In this document: in pieces, positions 44,127 through 55,718 of the stretch
Position numbering within the stretch: position 1 is the first letter of the stretch
How the letters are laid out: each line of letters begins with the position of its first letter
Assembly (NCBI RefSeq): GCF_000411135.1
Contig: NZ_KE150263.1
Location: forward strand, 124,001-188,000
DNA length: 64,000 nucleotides
Reading direction: 5' to 3'
From: Actinotignum schaalii FB123-CNA-2
GTDB lineage: Bacteria > Actinomycetota > Actinomycetes > Actinomycetales > Actinomycetaceae
The notes under the pieces: generated by a model
What the model saw: the letters and a program-made list of their open reading frames with translations, nothing else
The model's database searches: none
What the model was told of the DNA's origin: nothing
Translations under genes and position numbers: made by a program

Positions 44127-45971
44127 CTACTTTGCACTGGGCTCACCGGCAGCTACTGCCTCCTCCGCGAGGGGCGCCCCGGTGGCGGCATCCACCGCGC
44201 CAGAGCGAGCCTTCGGGGTGGCATCCACACCGGCTTCCTTACGCTGCTGCGCGGTAATTTCCGCGGGAGCATCCGTGAGGGGATCCCAACCGTTGCCGAT
44301 CTTCGGGAAAGCGATAACATCGCGGATCGAAGGGGCCTTGACCAGCAGGGACACAATGCGATCCCAACCGAAAGCAATCCCACCGTGCGGGGGCGCACCG
44401 AATTTGAAAGCCTCGAGGAGGAAACCGAATTTCTCCTCCGCGGCCTCCTTATCGATACCCATGACTTTGAAGACACGCTCCTGGATATCGCGACGGTGGA
44501 TACGGATGGAACCGCCGCCGATCTCGTTACCATTGCAGACGATATCGTAAGCATTCGTGAGCGCGCCGGCCGGATCGGTATCGAAAGTATCGAGGTGCTC
44601 GGGCTTGGGAGCGGTGAAAGCGTGATGGACCGCGGTCCAGCGCGAACCGAGGGCCACATCGCCTTCCGCCGCGGCCTGCGAGGCCGGCTTGAACATGGGG
44701 GCATCCACCACCCACACAAAAGCCCAGGCATCTTCATCGATAAGGCCCACCCGCTGGCCAATTTCCAAGCGGGCCGCGCCCAGCAGTTCACGGGAGAAGG
44801 TCGGCTCACCCGCGGCGAAGAAAATGCAATCCCCGGGCTTGGCGCCGGTCGCCTCGGCCAGGCCGGCACGTTCCGCATCGGTAATATTCTTGGCCACCGG
44901 ACCGCCCAGGGTGCCATCCTCCGCGATGGTGACGTAGGCCAGACCGTGTGCACCGCGAGCCTTGGCCCATTCCTGCCACTTATCGAAGGTGCGCCGCGGC
45001 TGGGAGGCCCCGCCGGGCATAACCACCGCGCCCACATAGGGGTTCTGGAAGACCCGGAAAGTAGTGTCCTTGAAGTACTCGGTCAGGTCAGTAAGTTCCA
45101 GCCCGAAGCGTAGGTCCGGCTTATCCGAACCGTACTTTTCCATGGCGTCCTTGAAAGTCATCCGCGGAATCGGGGTGGCCAGGTCATAGCCAATGAGCTT
45201 CCAGATCTCACGCAGCACTTCTTCGGCGACCGCGATAACGTCATCTTGATCAACGAAGCTGATCTCCACGTCCAGCTGGGTGAACTCCGGTTGCCGATCC
45301 GCGCGGAAATCCTCATCGCGGTAGCAGCGGGCAATCTGGTAGTAGCGTTCCATCCCGCCCACCATGAGCAGCTGCTTAAAGAGCTGCGGGGACTGCGGCA
45401 GGGCGTACCAGGTTCCCGGGTTGAGGCGCGCCGGAACAATAAAATCGCGGGCGCCTTCCGGGGTGGAACGGGTGAGGGTCGGCGTTTCAATCTCCACGAA
45501 ATCATGGCCGTCCAGCACCCGGCGGGCCGCTTGATTGACCTTCGCGCGCAGCCGCAGTGCCTTCTGTTCGTAGGAGCGACGCAAATCCAGGTAGCGGTAC
45601 TTGAGACGCACATCTTCCGAAACCTTGCCGGAGCCTTCGGCGTGATCAGAGACCTGGAAGGGCAGGGCTTCGGCGGGGCTGAGGACCTCAACGTCCGTGG
45701 CCTCCACCTCGATCTCACCGGTGGCCAGGGCCGCGTTCGCATTGCCTTCCGGGCGTTCACGCACAATCCCGGTCACCTTAATGCAGAATTCGTTACGCAA
45801 CTCGTGCGCAATTTCTTCGCGGACGGTCACCTGTGCGATACCCGAGGCATCGCGCAAATCAATGAAGGCGATACCCCCGTGGTCACGGCGGCGATCCACC
45901 CACCCGGTCAGCGTCACTTCGCTGTCAATATCACTTGCTCGCAGCGAGCCTGCATAACGAGTACGTAACAC
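44127..45971 (-). CDS. aspS: Aspartyl-tRNA synthetase
   Basis: A 614-residue bacterial-type class II enzyme: N-terminal OB-fold anticodon domain (1-105), catalytic motifs ([49 protein letters not shown] as separate parts), a GAD insert (about 290-420) and [13 protein letters not shown] as motif 3. A Glu/Ala-rich tail of about 30 residues follows the usual end. The start is GTG at 45969-45971. A purine-rich GAAAGAG lies 11-12 bases upstream, longer than ideal. Whether it also charges tRNA-Asn cannot be told from this window. Confidence 0.95.
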   Translation of the reverse strand: MLRTRYAGSLRASDIDSEVTLTGWVDRRRDHGGIAFIDLRDASGIAQVTVREEIAHELRNEFCIKVTGIVRERPEGNANAALATGEIEVEATDVEVLSPAEALPFQVSDHAEGSGKVSEDVRLKYRYLDLRRSYEQKALRLRAKVNQAARRVLDGHDFVEIETPTLTRSTPEGARDFIVPARLNPGTWYALPQSPQLFKQLLMVGGMERYYQIARCYRDEDFRADRQPEFTQLDVEISFVDQDDVIAVAEEVLREIWKLIGYDLATPIPRMTFKDAMEKYGSDKPDLRFGLELTDLTEYFKDTTFRVFQNPYVGAVVMPGGASQPRRTFDKWQEWAKARGAHGLAYVTIAEDGTLGGPVAKNITDAERAGLAEATGAKPGDCIFFAAGEPTFSRELLGAARLEIGQRVGLIDEDAWAFVWVVDAPMFKPASQAAAEGDVALGSRWTAVHHAFTAPKPEHLDTFDTDPAGALTNAYDIVCNGNEIGGGSIRIHRRDIQERVFKVMGIDKEAAEEKFGFLLEAFKFGAPPHGGIAFGWDRIVSLLVKAPSIRDVIAFPKIGNGWDPLTDAPAEITAQQRKEAGVDATPKARSGAVDAATGAPLAEEAVAAGEPSAK

Positions 45972-46165
45972 GCTTTTGTCACTCTTTCTTATCGTGGGAA
46001 ACGGCTAGACGGGCCGTTCTGAGATGCTTGCGAGACGAGCAAGCACCAGATCCATGGTAGAACCCGCGGCGCACTCGGGGCAAAAGTTAGGCTTAGACCC
46101 TAACGGTGGCACACACCACCGCCTTTCTTGAGCTCCTCCTCTTCCTTTCTTCCCCCTCCCGCTGG

Positions 46166-46171
46166 TGTAAT
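46166..46171 (+). promoter_or_regulatory. Possible -10 box for the MFS gene
   Basis: TGTAAT, seven bases, then ATG at 46179, with no ribosome site. Weaker match than the other leaderless candidates. Confidence 0.35.
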
Positions 46172-46178
46172 TGATCTA

Positions 46179-47633
46179 ATGAGCAGGTATCTATCTCCGG
46201 AGCGCGAACGCCTTTTCCGTATTTTTTCCGTTGGCTTTATTTCGCTCGTTGCTTTTGAGAGCATGGCGGTCACCACGGCCATGCCTACCGTCGCGCGTGC
46301 TTTCGACGGTCAGAACCTTTACGCTCTCGCGCTCGGTGTGGTACTTGCTGCCCAACTCATGACAACGGCGCTCGCCGGGGAATGGTCCGATTCCAAAGGC
46401 CCACATTCCTGCCTGTACACCGGCGTTGTACTTCTCACCTTGGGGCTCACGATCTGTACCGTCTCCCCCAGCATGGAGATTTTCGTGGCCGGGCGCGCCA
46501 TCCAGGGCCTGGGCGGGGGCCTCATTATCGTGCCCTTCTACACCATCGTGGGCAATAGCGTGCAGCCGCGTCGTCGCCCTGGATTCTTCACCGCTTTCGC
46601 CGCTGCCTGGGTCCTCCCCTCGCTTTTCGGCCCCCTGCTCGCCGGCATCATCGTTGAGGCAATGTCCTGGCGGTGGATTTTCGGTTTCGTACCGGCCACT
46701 ATCCTGTTCATTGGTCCATTCTTCTTTATCGGTATGAACAAAATCCCGGATATTGATCGCGTCAAGAAGCCGATGAATATTCGCACCATGGTCATTCCAG
46801 CTTTCGGTACCGGCGCCCTGGTAGCCTGCCTGCAAATTATGAGCGGGGCAACCTCGCATAATGCGCACACTTTCGCCATTATCGGGGTGTGTGGAGTTGG
46901 CTTGCTCTTCTGCGCTCGCCCGCTCTTCCCGCGCGGGACTTTCCGTGCGCAACGCGGGCTTCCCGCCACTATTACCACCCGTGTATTGCTGGGAACATTC
47001 GTGGCAATCGAGATGTTTTTGCCCCTGCTGCTCCAGGATGTGCACGGGTGGAGCCCGGTGGAAGCCGGTCTTATTTTATCGGTTGGTTCAATTACCTGGG
47101 CGGTGGGCTCGTATTTCTCCGGGCGTATTACTAACGCGGCGCTGCGTCTACGCCTGCCGCTATGGGGCTCGATTGCCGATGCCATCGGGCTTGCCTTGGT
47201 GCTTGCCGGCTCGCACCACGCACTTCCCGGAAGTCTCGTCATTATTGGCTGGGCCATTGCCGGTATCGGTTGCGGTTTCGCTTTCCCGGCGCTGAGCGTG
47301 CATGCACTCGCCTGCACCTCTCAGGCGGGTCAGGGGCGCACCTCCTCTGCGCTCCAGGTCGCAGACTCCATGGGAACATCGCTCGTCGCCGCGATTATTG
47401 GCATTATCTATTCGGTTCTTACCCCGCCGCAGGATATTGCGCTTATGGCTGGAATCGCGGTATCCATTGCACTGACTATCGCAGGTGCGGTGGTGGCCAG
47501 CCGCATTGTGCCGCCCGCGGGCAGCGAGGCCGCGGCCAATCTTGCCGAATCGCAACGCCTGAGCGGCGTCGGCCCGGGTGGCGAACAACTGAGCGGCTCG
47601 GATATGCTCAGCGAGGATCCCAGCGCCGCGTGA
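46179..47633 (+). CDS. MFS transporter, DHA2/EmrB-like exporter
   Basis: The 484-residue protein has at least 12, probably 14, membrane helices. Near the N-terminus it has LVAFESMAVTTAMPTVARAF, like the motif of the DHA2 drug/H+ antiporters, followed by GEWSDSKGPH (motif A region) and GRAIQGLGGGLIIVPFYTIVG (motif C-like region). Substrates cannot be inferred. The longer frame from 46128 adds a Ser/Pro-rich start with no membrane or signal features, so I start at ATG 46179. It is divergent from aspS and followed by deaD after 100 bases. Confidence 0.85.
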   Translation: MSRYLSPERERLFRIFSVGFISLVAFESMAVTTAMPTVARAFDGQNLYALALGVVLAAQLMTTALAGEWSDSKGPHSCLYTGVVLLTLGLTICTVSPSMEIFVAGRAIQGLGGGLIIVPFYTIVGNSVQPRRRPGFFTAFAAAWVLPSLFGPLLAGIIVEAMSWRWIFGFVPATILFIGPFFFIGMNKIPDIDRVKKPMNIRTMVIPAFGTGALVACLQIMSGATSHNAHTFAIIGVCGVGLLFCARPLFPRGTFRAQRGLPATITTRVLLGTFVAIEMFLPLLLQDVHGWSPVEAGLILSVGSITWAVGSYFSGRITNAALRLRLPLWGSIADAIGLALVLAGSHHALPGSLVIIGWAIAGIGCGFAFPALSVHALACTSQAGQGRTSSALQVADSMGTSLVAAIIGIIYSVLTPPQDIALMAGIAVSIALTIAGAVVASRIVPPAGSEAAANLAESQRLSGVGPGGEQLSGSDMLSEDPSAA

Positions 47634-47733
47634 ACAGAGGGCAAGCTCACCGCGCATATCCGCCGTCAGACTTGCACCCCGGAGTAAACTAGTAGCGGCG
47701 CGTTTGCGTCCCCTGTGCCTATGTTAGGAATTC

Positions 47734-49830
47734 ATGTCTGAACATCTCGGCGAAAATACGCCGTCTGATTCTTCCTCCACCGCCACCCCGGCGACTTTCG
47801 CTGACCTCGGACTTTCCGAGGAAACGCTCACCGCTATTCATGCTCTCGGTTTTGAGCACCCCTCCCCGATCCAGGAGCAGGCCATTCCGCTGCTGCTGAG
47901 CGGTCGGGACGTTATCGGTGTCGCCCAAACAGGAACAGGGAAAACTGCGGCATTCGGTTTGCCGCTCCTGGAACGGGTGGATACCAGCAACGCCGTTGTA
48001 CAGGCACTTGTGCTCGCACCTACGCGCGAACTCGCGCTCCAGGGCGCGGATGCCATTGAATCTTTTGCCCGCGGCACGGATACCAAAGTGCTGGCCGTGT
48101 ACGGCGGTTCGCCCTATCCCCCGCAGTTGCGCGCCCTCGAAAACGGCGTGCACGTGGTGGTGGGTACCCCCGGCCGCATTATGGATCTCATTGATCGTGG
48201 CGCGCTCGTGCTCGATCACGTTTCTTATTTCGTTTTGGACGAAGCGGACGAAATGCTGCGCATGGGCTTCGCGGAGGATGTGGAAAAGATCGCCTCCGAT
48301 CTGCCCGAAGAGCGCGTATCGGCACTTTTCTCCGCCACCATGCCCCCGGCAATTCGCCGCGTGGCCGATTCTCACCTGAACGACCCGGAGGAAATTACCG
48401 TCACGCCGCCGGCCTCCACGGTTGCGAATATTACTCAGGAGTTCGCCGTGGTTCCGGCCCGCCGCAAGGTGGGAGCCCTCGCCCGGGTGCTCGCGGTTTC
48501 TGAAGCTGACGCCGCCCTCGTCTTCGTGCGCACCCGCGCCACCGCCGAGGATTTGGCGATTGAGCTGGGTACCCGCGGGGTGGCCACCGCGGCGCTTTCG
48601 GGCGACGTCGCCCAGAAGGATCGTGAACGTCTGGTTTCGCGCCTGCGTGACGGCACCCTCGATGTTCTTATCGCCACCGATGTGGCCGCGCGCGGCCTGG
48701 ACGTGGAACGCATTGGGCTGGTCGTCAATTTTGATGTGCCACGCGAAGCCGATACTTACGTGCATCGTATCGGCCGCACCGGTCGCGCCGGGCGCGAGGG
48801 CCGCTCACTCACTTTCGTGACACCGAAAGAACTGCCGCGCCTGCGCCGCATCGCGAAAACCACCAAATCAAAGATGGAAGAAATCGATCTTCCCACCCCG
48901 GCCGAGGTCTCGAAACTGCGCGCCGCCAAGCTCATGGAGCAGGCTCGCACCCGTTTCGATGCCGGACGGCTCGGGGTCTACCGCGAGGTACTCGAACAAT
49001 TCTTGGCCGCGCAGCAAAAGCAGCAGCAGAATGAGAACGACGACGCCGCAGCCGCTGCCCTCCCGCTTGACGAAAACGTTGCGGAAACTAGCGCAGCTCC
49101 AGCCTGTGATGGCGAGGAAGCTCGCGAGGAAACACCGGATATTTCCGAAGCGGCAGCAGATATAACCGAGGCGGATACTTCTTCTTCGGAAGCGCTGCCT
49201 TCGGAAGTAACGGAGCCGGCACCCGCGCCGATGAGCCTCGAGGATATTATCGTGGCCTTGCTTGCCTTGGGCGTGCGTGATCCCGGTCCTTCCGCGGATG
49301 AGGAGGAAAGCTTCACCGGGGAGGATAACCGCGATTCCTTCAAGAAGAAGCGCCGTGAAGCTCGCGAATTCAAGGGTGGGAAGCGCTACCGCATCGAAGT
49401 CGGGCATAAGGACCGGGTGCGGCCGGGAGCGATCGTTGGCGCGCTCACCCACGAAGGTGGGCTGCGCGGCTCGGACCTGGGCCACATCGATATCTACCCC
49501 ACGTTCTCCCTGGTGGAAATTGGGGTGCCACTTTCTCCGGAAGCCCGCAGGCGCATTTCCGAAGCGCAGGTTTCCGGGCGTGCTCTGCGGATCTCTGAAG
49601 ACAGCGGAGCTCCCGCCGCGCGCCGCTCAGGCCACAGCCGTTCGGATCGTGCTGGGCGTTCTGATCGGGGTGCACGCGGGGATCGGCGCGGGCGTGGCCG
49701 TAGTTCTTTCAACCGTGGCGATGATGGTGACTACGGTTCGGACTACCGGTCTGAGCGGCGCTCAGACCGGCGCCACGATCGGCATGATCGCGGGGAACGC
49801 CGCGGTGGGCGCGGGTGGCGTCGCTCATAG
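47734..49830 (+). CDS. deaD: DEAD-box RNA helicase, DeaD/CsdA-like
   Basis: A 698-residue ATP-dependent RNA helicase. Q-motif SPIQEQAIP, Walker A AQTGTGKT (64-71), PTREL, DEAD at 169-172, SAT as FSATMP, and HRIGRTGRAG are intact. An acidic linker (about 430-535) leads to a DbpA-type RNA-binding domain (about 550-620, YRIEVGHKDRVRPGAIVGAL). The end is an Arg/Asp/Gly-rich tail of about 75 residues with RSDR and RGG-like repeats, suited to RNA binding or condensate formation. Likely roles are ribosome assembly and cold response. AGGA precedes the ATG at 47734. Confidence 0.94.
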   Translation: MSEHLGENTPSDSSSTATPATFADLGLSEETLTAIHALGFEHPSPIQEQAIPLLLSGRDVIGVAQTGTGKTAAFGLPLLERVDTSNAVVQALVLAPTRELALQGADAIESFARGTDTKVLAVYGGSPYPPQLRALENGVHVVVGTPGRIMDLIDRGALVLDHVSYFVLDEADEMLRMGFAEDVEKIASDLPEERVSALFSATMPPAIRRVADSHLNDPEEITVTPPASTVANITQEFAVVPARRKVGALARVLAVSEADAALVFVRTRATAEDLAIELGTRGVATAALSGDVAQKDRERLVSRLRDGTLDVLIATDVAARGLDVERIGLVVNFDVPREADTYVHRIGRTGRAGREGRSLTFVTPKELPRLRRIAKTTKSKMEEIDLPTPAEVSKLRAAKLMEQARTRFDAGRLGVYREVLEQFLAAQQKQQQNENDDAAAAALPLDENVAETSAAPACDGEEAREETPDISEAAADITEADTSSSEALPSEVTEPAPAPMSLEDIIVALLALGVRDPGPSADEEESFTGEDNRDSFKKKRREAREFKGGKRYRIEVGHKDRVRPGAIVGALTHEGGLRGSDLGHIDIYPTFSLVEIGVPLSPEARRRISEAQVSGRALRISEDSGAPAARRSGHSRSDRAGRSDRGARGDRRGRGRSSFNRGDDGDYGSDYRSERRSDRRHDRHDRGERRGGRGWRRS

Positions 49831-49873
49831 ATTTTGCTATTCAGTGTTCACGCGCTGGTAACCATGCCCCGGT

Positions 49874-49915
49874 AGAGTGGTGACGGGTGGATAAACTTTC
49901 ATCCATCACCACTCT
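49874..49915 (+). terminator. Hairpin between deaD and the first lipoprotein
   Basis: AGAGTGGTGA pairs with TCACCACTCT, and inner TGGAT with ATCCA, with a four-base bulge. It ends three bases before the lipoprotein ribosome site. It could end deaD transcripts or shape the lipoprotein 5' leader; a TAGAGT -10-like box (49873-49878) overlaps its start. Confidence 0.45.
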
Positions 49916-49930
49916 TCCGAGGAGAATTCC

Positions 49931-50302
49931 ATGCGTAAACTTATTGCCGGTCTTGCAGCTATCTGCACCGCATTCACTCTGACGGCGTGCTCGAACGGTT
50001 CCGGAAAGGATGCCGCTCCTTCTCGTGATGAGATCGTGGCCGGACTGAACGAGGGATTCGCTACCGCGATAAAGGAAACGGGTAGGTCCGCCCCGGCAGG
50101 ACTTCAAGAAGCCATGCTTTCTAGCTTTGTTGGGTGCATAGCAGATGGGGCTATCGAACAGGGTGTTTCGGCGGAGAGCCTCAAGATTATTGCCACGGGT
50201 GACGCTGATAAATTCAATGACCTTCCGGAGAAAGATGATGCGCTGCTCCAAAAGATCACCGAGGGCTGCGTAACGAAGCTCATCGGCCAGCCCCAGGGCT
50301 AA
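49931..50302 (+). CDS. Small lipoprotein of unknown function (tandem paralogue 1)
   Basis: The 123-residue protein has a lipoprotein signal: MRKLIAGLAAICTAFTLTAC, lipobox LTAC with Cys20. The mature part starts with a Ser/Gly linker, then a small helical domain with RDEIVAGLNEGFATAI, a cysteine in FVGCIADGAIEQGVS and a final cysteine in EGCVTKLIG. The two cysteines could form a disulfide. The next gene has the same plan. GAGGAGAA precedes the ATG. I do not recognise a named family. Confidence 0.82.
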   Translation: MRKLIAGLAAICTAFTLTACSNGSGKDAAPSRDEIVAGLNEGFATAIKETGRSAPAGLQEAMLSSFVGCIADGAIEQGVSAESLKIIATGDADKFNDLPEKDDALLQKITEGCVTKLIGQPQG

Positions 50303-50486
50303 TACTCTTCGCGAAGAGCCACCGGGTAATACCGCACCCAATGGACATACGACCCGGTGTTTGACGCAACGTCACTCAAGCACCCGCCGGGCAGCGCGGC
50401 GGCGGATCTCACGCGGGCACCCCGCGAGCGAAAGCCGCGTAGCTGATAGTATCTACTTGTTTTATTCCGCATGGAAATGAGTGAAA

Positions 50487-50972
50487 ATGCGTAAACTTTT
50501 AGGTGCAGCAGCCGCGGTATGTCTCGCGGTGAGCCTGGCTGCATGCTCGGGTACCAGCGATAAATCAGAATCGGCTTCGCCGGCTCCGGAAACTTCTGCT
50601 GCTACTTCGGCGCCGGCGGCTCCCTCGGCTACCAATACGAGCACCGCTCAGCCTTCCGCTCCGATCACCGATAAGGGGCCTGCGGCTATTGCAACGGACG
50701 GCCCGGCTCCTACTCGCGATGAGGTGAGCGCCGGTATGCTTGCCGCTACTTCCGAGCTGCTCAAGAACACCCAGGATATCCCGGAAGCTCAGAAGGCGAT
50801 GCTTCCCCTGCTGGTGGAATGCACGGTCGATGAATCGTTGAGCCGTGGCCTGTCCGAGCAGGGCCAGCGTAATATCGCCGCCAAGATCCTCTTGCTCTCT
50901 CAGGAAGACCAGGCGATTATGGGAGAAGCAGCCAAGGTCTGCGGGGATAAGTTCGGGGCTAATAATCAATAG
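50487..50972 (+). CDS. Small lipoprotein of unknown function (tandem paralogue 2)
   Basis: A 161-residue lipoprotein: MRKLLGAAAAVCLAVSLAAC with lipobox LAAC, then a longer Ser/Thr/Pro/Ala linker (about 22-75), then TRDEVSAGMLAATSELL, a cysteine in LVECTVDESLSRGLSEQ and one in KVCGDKFG. These align with the neighbour: RDE(I/V), AM-L, V-C---(D)---(R/Q)G(V/L)S, and the C-terminal cysteine. GTG at 50481 is an alternative start with better spacing to GGAA. Function unknown; a surface or envelope stress role is only a guess. Confidence 0.8.
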   Translation: MRKLLGAAAAVCLAVSLAACSGTSDKSESASPAPETSAATSAPAAPSATNTSTAQPSAPITDKGPAAIATDGPAPTRDEVSAGMLAATSELLKNTQDIPEAQKAMLPLLVECTVDESLSRGLSEQGQRNIAAKILLLSQEDQAIMGEAAKVCGDKFGANNQ

Positions 50973-51068
50973 TCATTGTGCTCGCACAGGATGCGATTTT
51001 CGATACTTAATTAATTGCAGGCTATGTTCCTGACGCGCACTTTGTGCGGCTCGGGTAAGACGCAGATG

Positions 51069-51112
51069 ACTAAGGGCGGGAGTCTCCACTGAAGGAGACT
51101 CCCGCCCTTAGT
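51069..51112. terminator. Bidirectional terminator between lipoprotein and SDR genes
   Basis: A perfect 19-base stem (51069-51087 with 51094-51112) has a six-base loop, between convergent genes. On the plus strand CCGCTTTGTTT follows. It is the most stable hairpin in this part of the window. Confidence 0.85.
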
Positions 51113-51137
51113 CCGCTTTGTTTATGGGCGCTGGGTT

Positions 51138-51947
51138 TTAGGCATCCCATCCGGTGAGGCGCAGGCGACGCGCCCGCCCGGATACCCCGCGCGCGGAGAG
51201 TTCACGGAGCTTCTCAAGGGAGTCAGTACCGGCCCGCACCTGGGTGCCGGAAAGCCCATCGAGCTCGCCTGCCGCAAATGCCTGGGCGATAGCTACCGAT
51301 TCCCCGAGCGGTACCCATTCGGTGCGGTCGCGATAGCGTTTCATGGAGGCCGTCATATCGGTTTTCACCGCTCCCGGATTGAGGGACAGTACCCGCAAGC
51401 CGTGCTTATATCCGGCTAGATGCAAAGAAGCCGCCAGCCGCAAGAGCGCTGTTTTCGAGGTGTAATAGGACACCGCATCCGCCGAATCGTGGGAGGCCGC
51501 GGTGGCGGAAAGATCAAGAATTCTCCCCCCGCCGCGTTCTAGCATAATCGGCACCAAAGTTTTCGCTAGCTGGAATGGCGCCTCCACGTTAATGGCGATG
51601 GTGCGCTGGAAATCCTCCAGACTGGTATCCCAGGGAAGTTCTTCTTCCCCGTAGACCCCGGCGGAATTGAGCACCATATCGGGTGCGCCTTCCTCCAGGA
51701 GGATGCGCAGCATCTCCCGGATAGAGGATTCCTTGGCTAGATCACACCCGAGGGTAATAATCTGGGCACCCCGGATCTCGCATTCGGTAGCGGTACCATC
51801 CAAATTGGAAAGCTTGGTCGCCAGCAAAACGAGGGTGCGCCCGGGCGCCGCTAAGCCAATAGCAAGCTCCTTACCCACGCCCCGCGAAGCTCCGGTGATG
51901 AGAATCCGGCGGGCCGGTGCCAGTCCTTCCGATTCTTGCCGCGTCAT
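51138..51947 (-). CDS. Short-chain dehydrogenase/reductase
   Basis: The 269-residue Rossmann-fold oxidoreductase has the nucleotide motif TGASRGVG (near residue 18), NSAGVYG, and the active-site YYTSK, with an upstream Ser in LDLSATAAS. NADP(H) use is suggested by the Arg after TGAS but is not proven. The substrate is unknown. The gene begins on the last base of pheT, so it is coupled to phenylalanyl-tRNA synthetase; this pairing has no obvious pathway logic and may only reflect transcript economy. Confidence 0.85.
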   Translation of the reverse strand: MTRQESEGLAPARRILITGASRGVGKELAIGLAAPGRTLVLLATKLSNLDGTATECEIRGAQIITLGCDLAKESSIREMLRILLEEGAPDMVLNSAGVYGEEELPWDTSLEDFQRTIAINVEAPFQLAKTLVPIMLERGGGRILDLSATAASHDSADAVSYYTSKTALLRLAASLHLAGYKHGLRVLSLNPGAVKTDMTASMKRYRDRTEWVPLGESVAIAQAFAAGELDGLSGTQVRAGTDSLEKLRELSARGVSGRARRLRLTGWDA

Positions 51948-54489
51948 TACGCCCTCAGCTCCGCGCCGAAATCTTTGCGCATCCGGCGTGCTACCCGGTG
52001 GCGTACCTGGGCAGTTTCCTCAGCGGTCAGGGTGTGATCGGTGCGGAAACGCAGCGAGAATGCCAGTGACTTCTTACCTTCCGGTACAGGATCGCCCGTG
52101 AACACATCGAAGAGTTCAACATCTTCAAGAATTTCCCCGGCAGCCGCTACGATAGCTGCGCGGACCTCGCCGGCAATCACGTCGGCATCAACAATAAAGG
52201 CGAGGTCTTCCTTGGCGACCGGGCTGGTCCATACCGGTTTCACCGCGGCGGGTTCCACGGTTTCCGGAAGTGCGGCGTCGGTATTCACCTCGAAAGCAAC
52301 CGAACGCATCGGAATATCCAAGGCCTTGCAGACGGCCGGAGCAAGTTCCCCGGCGTAGCCAACAACGCGATCCCCTTTCAGGATGGCCGCGCAGCGCCCC
52401 GGATGCCAGGGTGCCTGGTTCGCAGCCCGCACCGAAACCTCGGCGAGCATCCCGGCAGCGCGCCGCCCGGCTTCCACCGCGTCACGCCAATCCCAGGTTT
52501 CCACCGGGTACCCGGCTCGGGCGGCGGTACGCGGCCCGCAGGCCACCCCGGCCACGTGATGGGGTTGGGAGGGAATAGCCGCGTGCAGGGCGGCAATTTC
52601 TTCCTCGGAAGGCCGCTGGCCGGCCGCCGGAATCGGAGCCGGGCTAATCCCAGCTGGCCGGCTCACCGTGCCCATCTCAAAGACCGCCACCGCCGGATTA
52701 CCGCGCTTGACGTTGAGCGAGGCCACCGGGATGAGGGTATCGAGCAGGGAGGTGCGCAGCAGATTGGCCTCATCTTGCAGCGGGTTAGCCAAGGCGATAG
52801 CGGTGCGCCGCTCATCATCGGCGGCGTAGCCGAGCTCATCGAAACGCGCGGCCGGAATAAAGGGGTAGGTCAGCACCTGCACCCACCCGGTTTCCGCCAG
52901 GGTACGCGCAATATCGCGGCGCTGGCCCTGCGCGGGGCTCAGGCCCCGCCCGGCCGGAGCTGCCGGAACTGCGGTGGGAATCGCATCATAGCCTTCCAGG
53001 CGCGCGATTTCCTCCACCAGGTGAGCCGAGCCCACCAGGTCCGGGCGCCAGGTGGGAGGCTGCACACTCCACACCGCGCCGCCGCGTTCCACCGTGCAGC
53101 CAATATCCGTGAGGATATCCGCGATACGATCCTCGCTCAGCTGCAAAGAGGTCAGGCGTTCCACATCCGCAACTGGGAAAGCGAGCGCGGGCAACTGGTG
53201 TACCTGCCCGTACACAAAGACTTCATCTGTTGCTTCTCCCCCGCCGTATTCCACCAAAAGGTCGACGACGCGCTGCGCGGCCACCGCGGCCACCGCGGGA
53301 TCGACCCTGCGTTCGAACCGCTTGGATGCTTCGGTGGGGAGCTTATGGCGCCGGGCGCTACGCGCCACCGATACGGCATCGAAATGCGCTGCTTCCACCA
53401 GCACATTGCAGGTTTCCGCGGTGATCTCCGTATCGGCCCCGCCCATCACACCGGCCAGGCCGAGCACGCGCTCTCCCCCGTTATCTGTAATAAGAAGATC
53501 TTCCGGATCGAGCGTGCGTTCCACATCATCGAGGGTGGTAAGTTTTTCACCCGCGGTGGCGCGCCGCACCACCAACCCGCCGCCGCGAATCTTATCCAGA
53601 TCGTAGGCGTGCAGGGGTTGGCCCAGGTCCAGCATCACGTAATTCGTGGCATCAACCGCCAAGGAAATGGAGCGCTGCCCCGCTTGCTGAAGACGGCGTC
53701 CCATCCAAGCCGGGGAAGGCGCAGCCGGATCCACCCCGCGCACCACTCGAGTAACGAAGAGGTCGCAGCCGGGTTTGCCGTGAATCGGCGCAGTATCTTC
53801 CACCCGCACCGGGAACCCGGTGGGGGTGGCTTCCGGGAGCGGAGCATCCGCCAGGCCCGGGTCGGTGAAGCGCGCCCCGGTGGAGTGGTGGTATTCGCGG
53901 GCTACCCCGCGCATGGAGAAGCAGTACCCGCGATCCGGGGTCACGTTAATTTCCAGGGTCTCCCCCGGCAGGCCCAGGAATTGCCGCGCGTCACTGCCGA
54001 GTTCCACACTGGCCGCTGCTGTGTCGTCGAGAACAATAATGCCCGCGCTTTCATCCGATAGCCCGAGTTCGCGTTCCGAACACATCATGCCGTCGGAAAT
54101 ATGGCCGTAAGTTTTGCGGGCCGCGATCTCAAAACCGCCCGGCAGCACGGCGCCGGGAAGGGAGACGACCACGGTATCGCCCACCTCGAAGTTATGGGCA
54201 CCGCAAATAATGCCGCGCGAGGGCAGTTCGGATGGTTCCCGCCCGGTTCCGGGTTCGTCATTGTATTGACCCACGTCCACGCGGCAGTAGTTAATGATCT
54301 TGCCGTTGCTTTGTTTCTTCGGTTCGCGGCTGAGCACCCGGCCGAACACCAGCGGGCCGGTGACCGCGCCCGGGTGGATTGTTTCTTCTTCCAGGCCGAC
54401 TTTTACCAGCGCGGCAGCCAGCTGCGCGGGGCTGAGGTCCTCGGGCAGCTCCACGTGCGAGCCCAGCCATTCCTGCGGAATCAGTGGCA

Positions 54490-54490
<1 letters not shown>
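51947..54490 (-). CDS. pheT: Phenylalanyl-tRNA synthetase beta chain
   Basis: The 847-residue subunit has an N-terminal tRNA-binding OB domain (about 40-160, CGAHNFEVGDTVVVSLPGAVLPGGFEI region), B3/B4 editing domains, B5, a catalytic-like core and a C-terminal anticodon-binding FDX-ACB domain (VWTSPVAKEDLAFIVD onward). Full length. The start overlaps the pheS stop by one base (TAATG), as expected for subunits made in equal amounts. Confidence 0.96.
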
Positions 54491-55605
<1,115 letters not shown>

Positions 55606-55627
55606 TCAAACTCGCCGGGAGTGCGTA

Positions 55628-55660
55628 ACAGCGGGGCCGAGATGGACTCGGCCCCGCTGT
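55628..55660 (-). terminator. Terminator after the GPH transporter gene
   Basis: ACAGCGGGGCCGAG (55628-55641) and its complement (55647-55660) form a perfect 14-base stem with a five-base loop. It lies 59 bases past the transporter stop and upstream of pheS. No T-run follows. Confidence 0.6.
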
Positions 55661-55718
55661 GAGGTTACTGGTAGGTTGCTTGCGCCGCGGTACGCGGCGC
55701 CGGCGTCGTTCCTAGAAT

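Noticed and set aside
52403..54061. 552-codon plus-strand frame opposite pheT
   Set aside because: Antisense to intact pheT; His/Arg/Gly-rich composition typical of a shadow frame.
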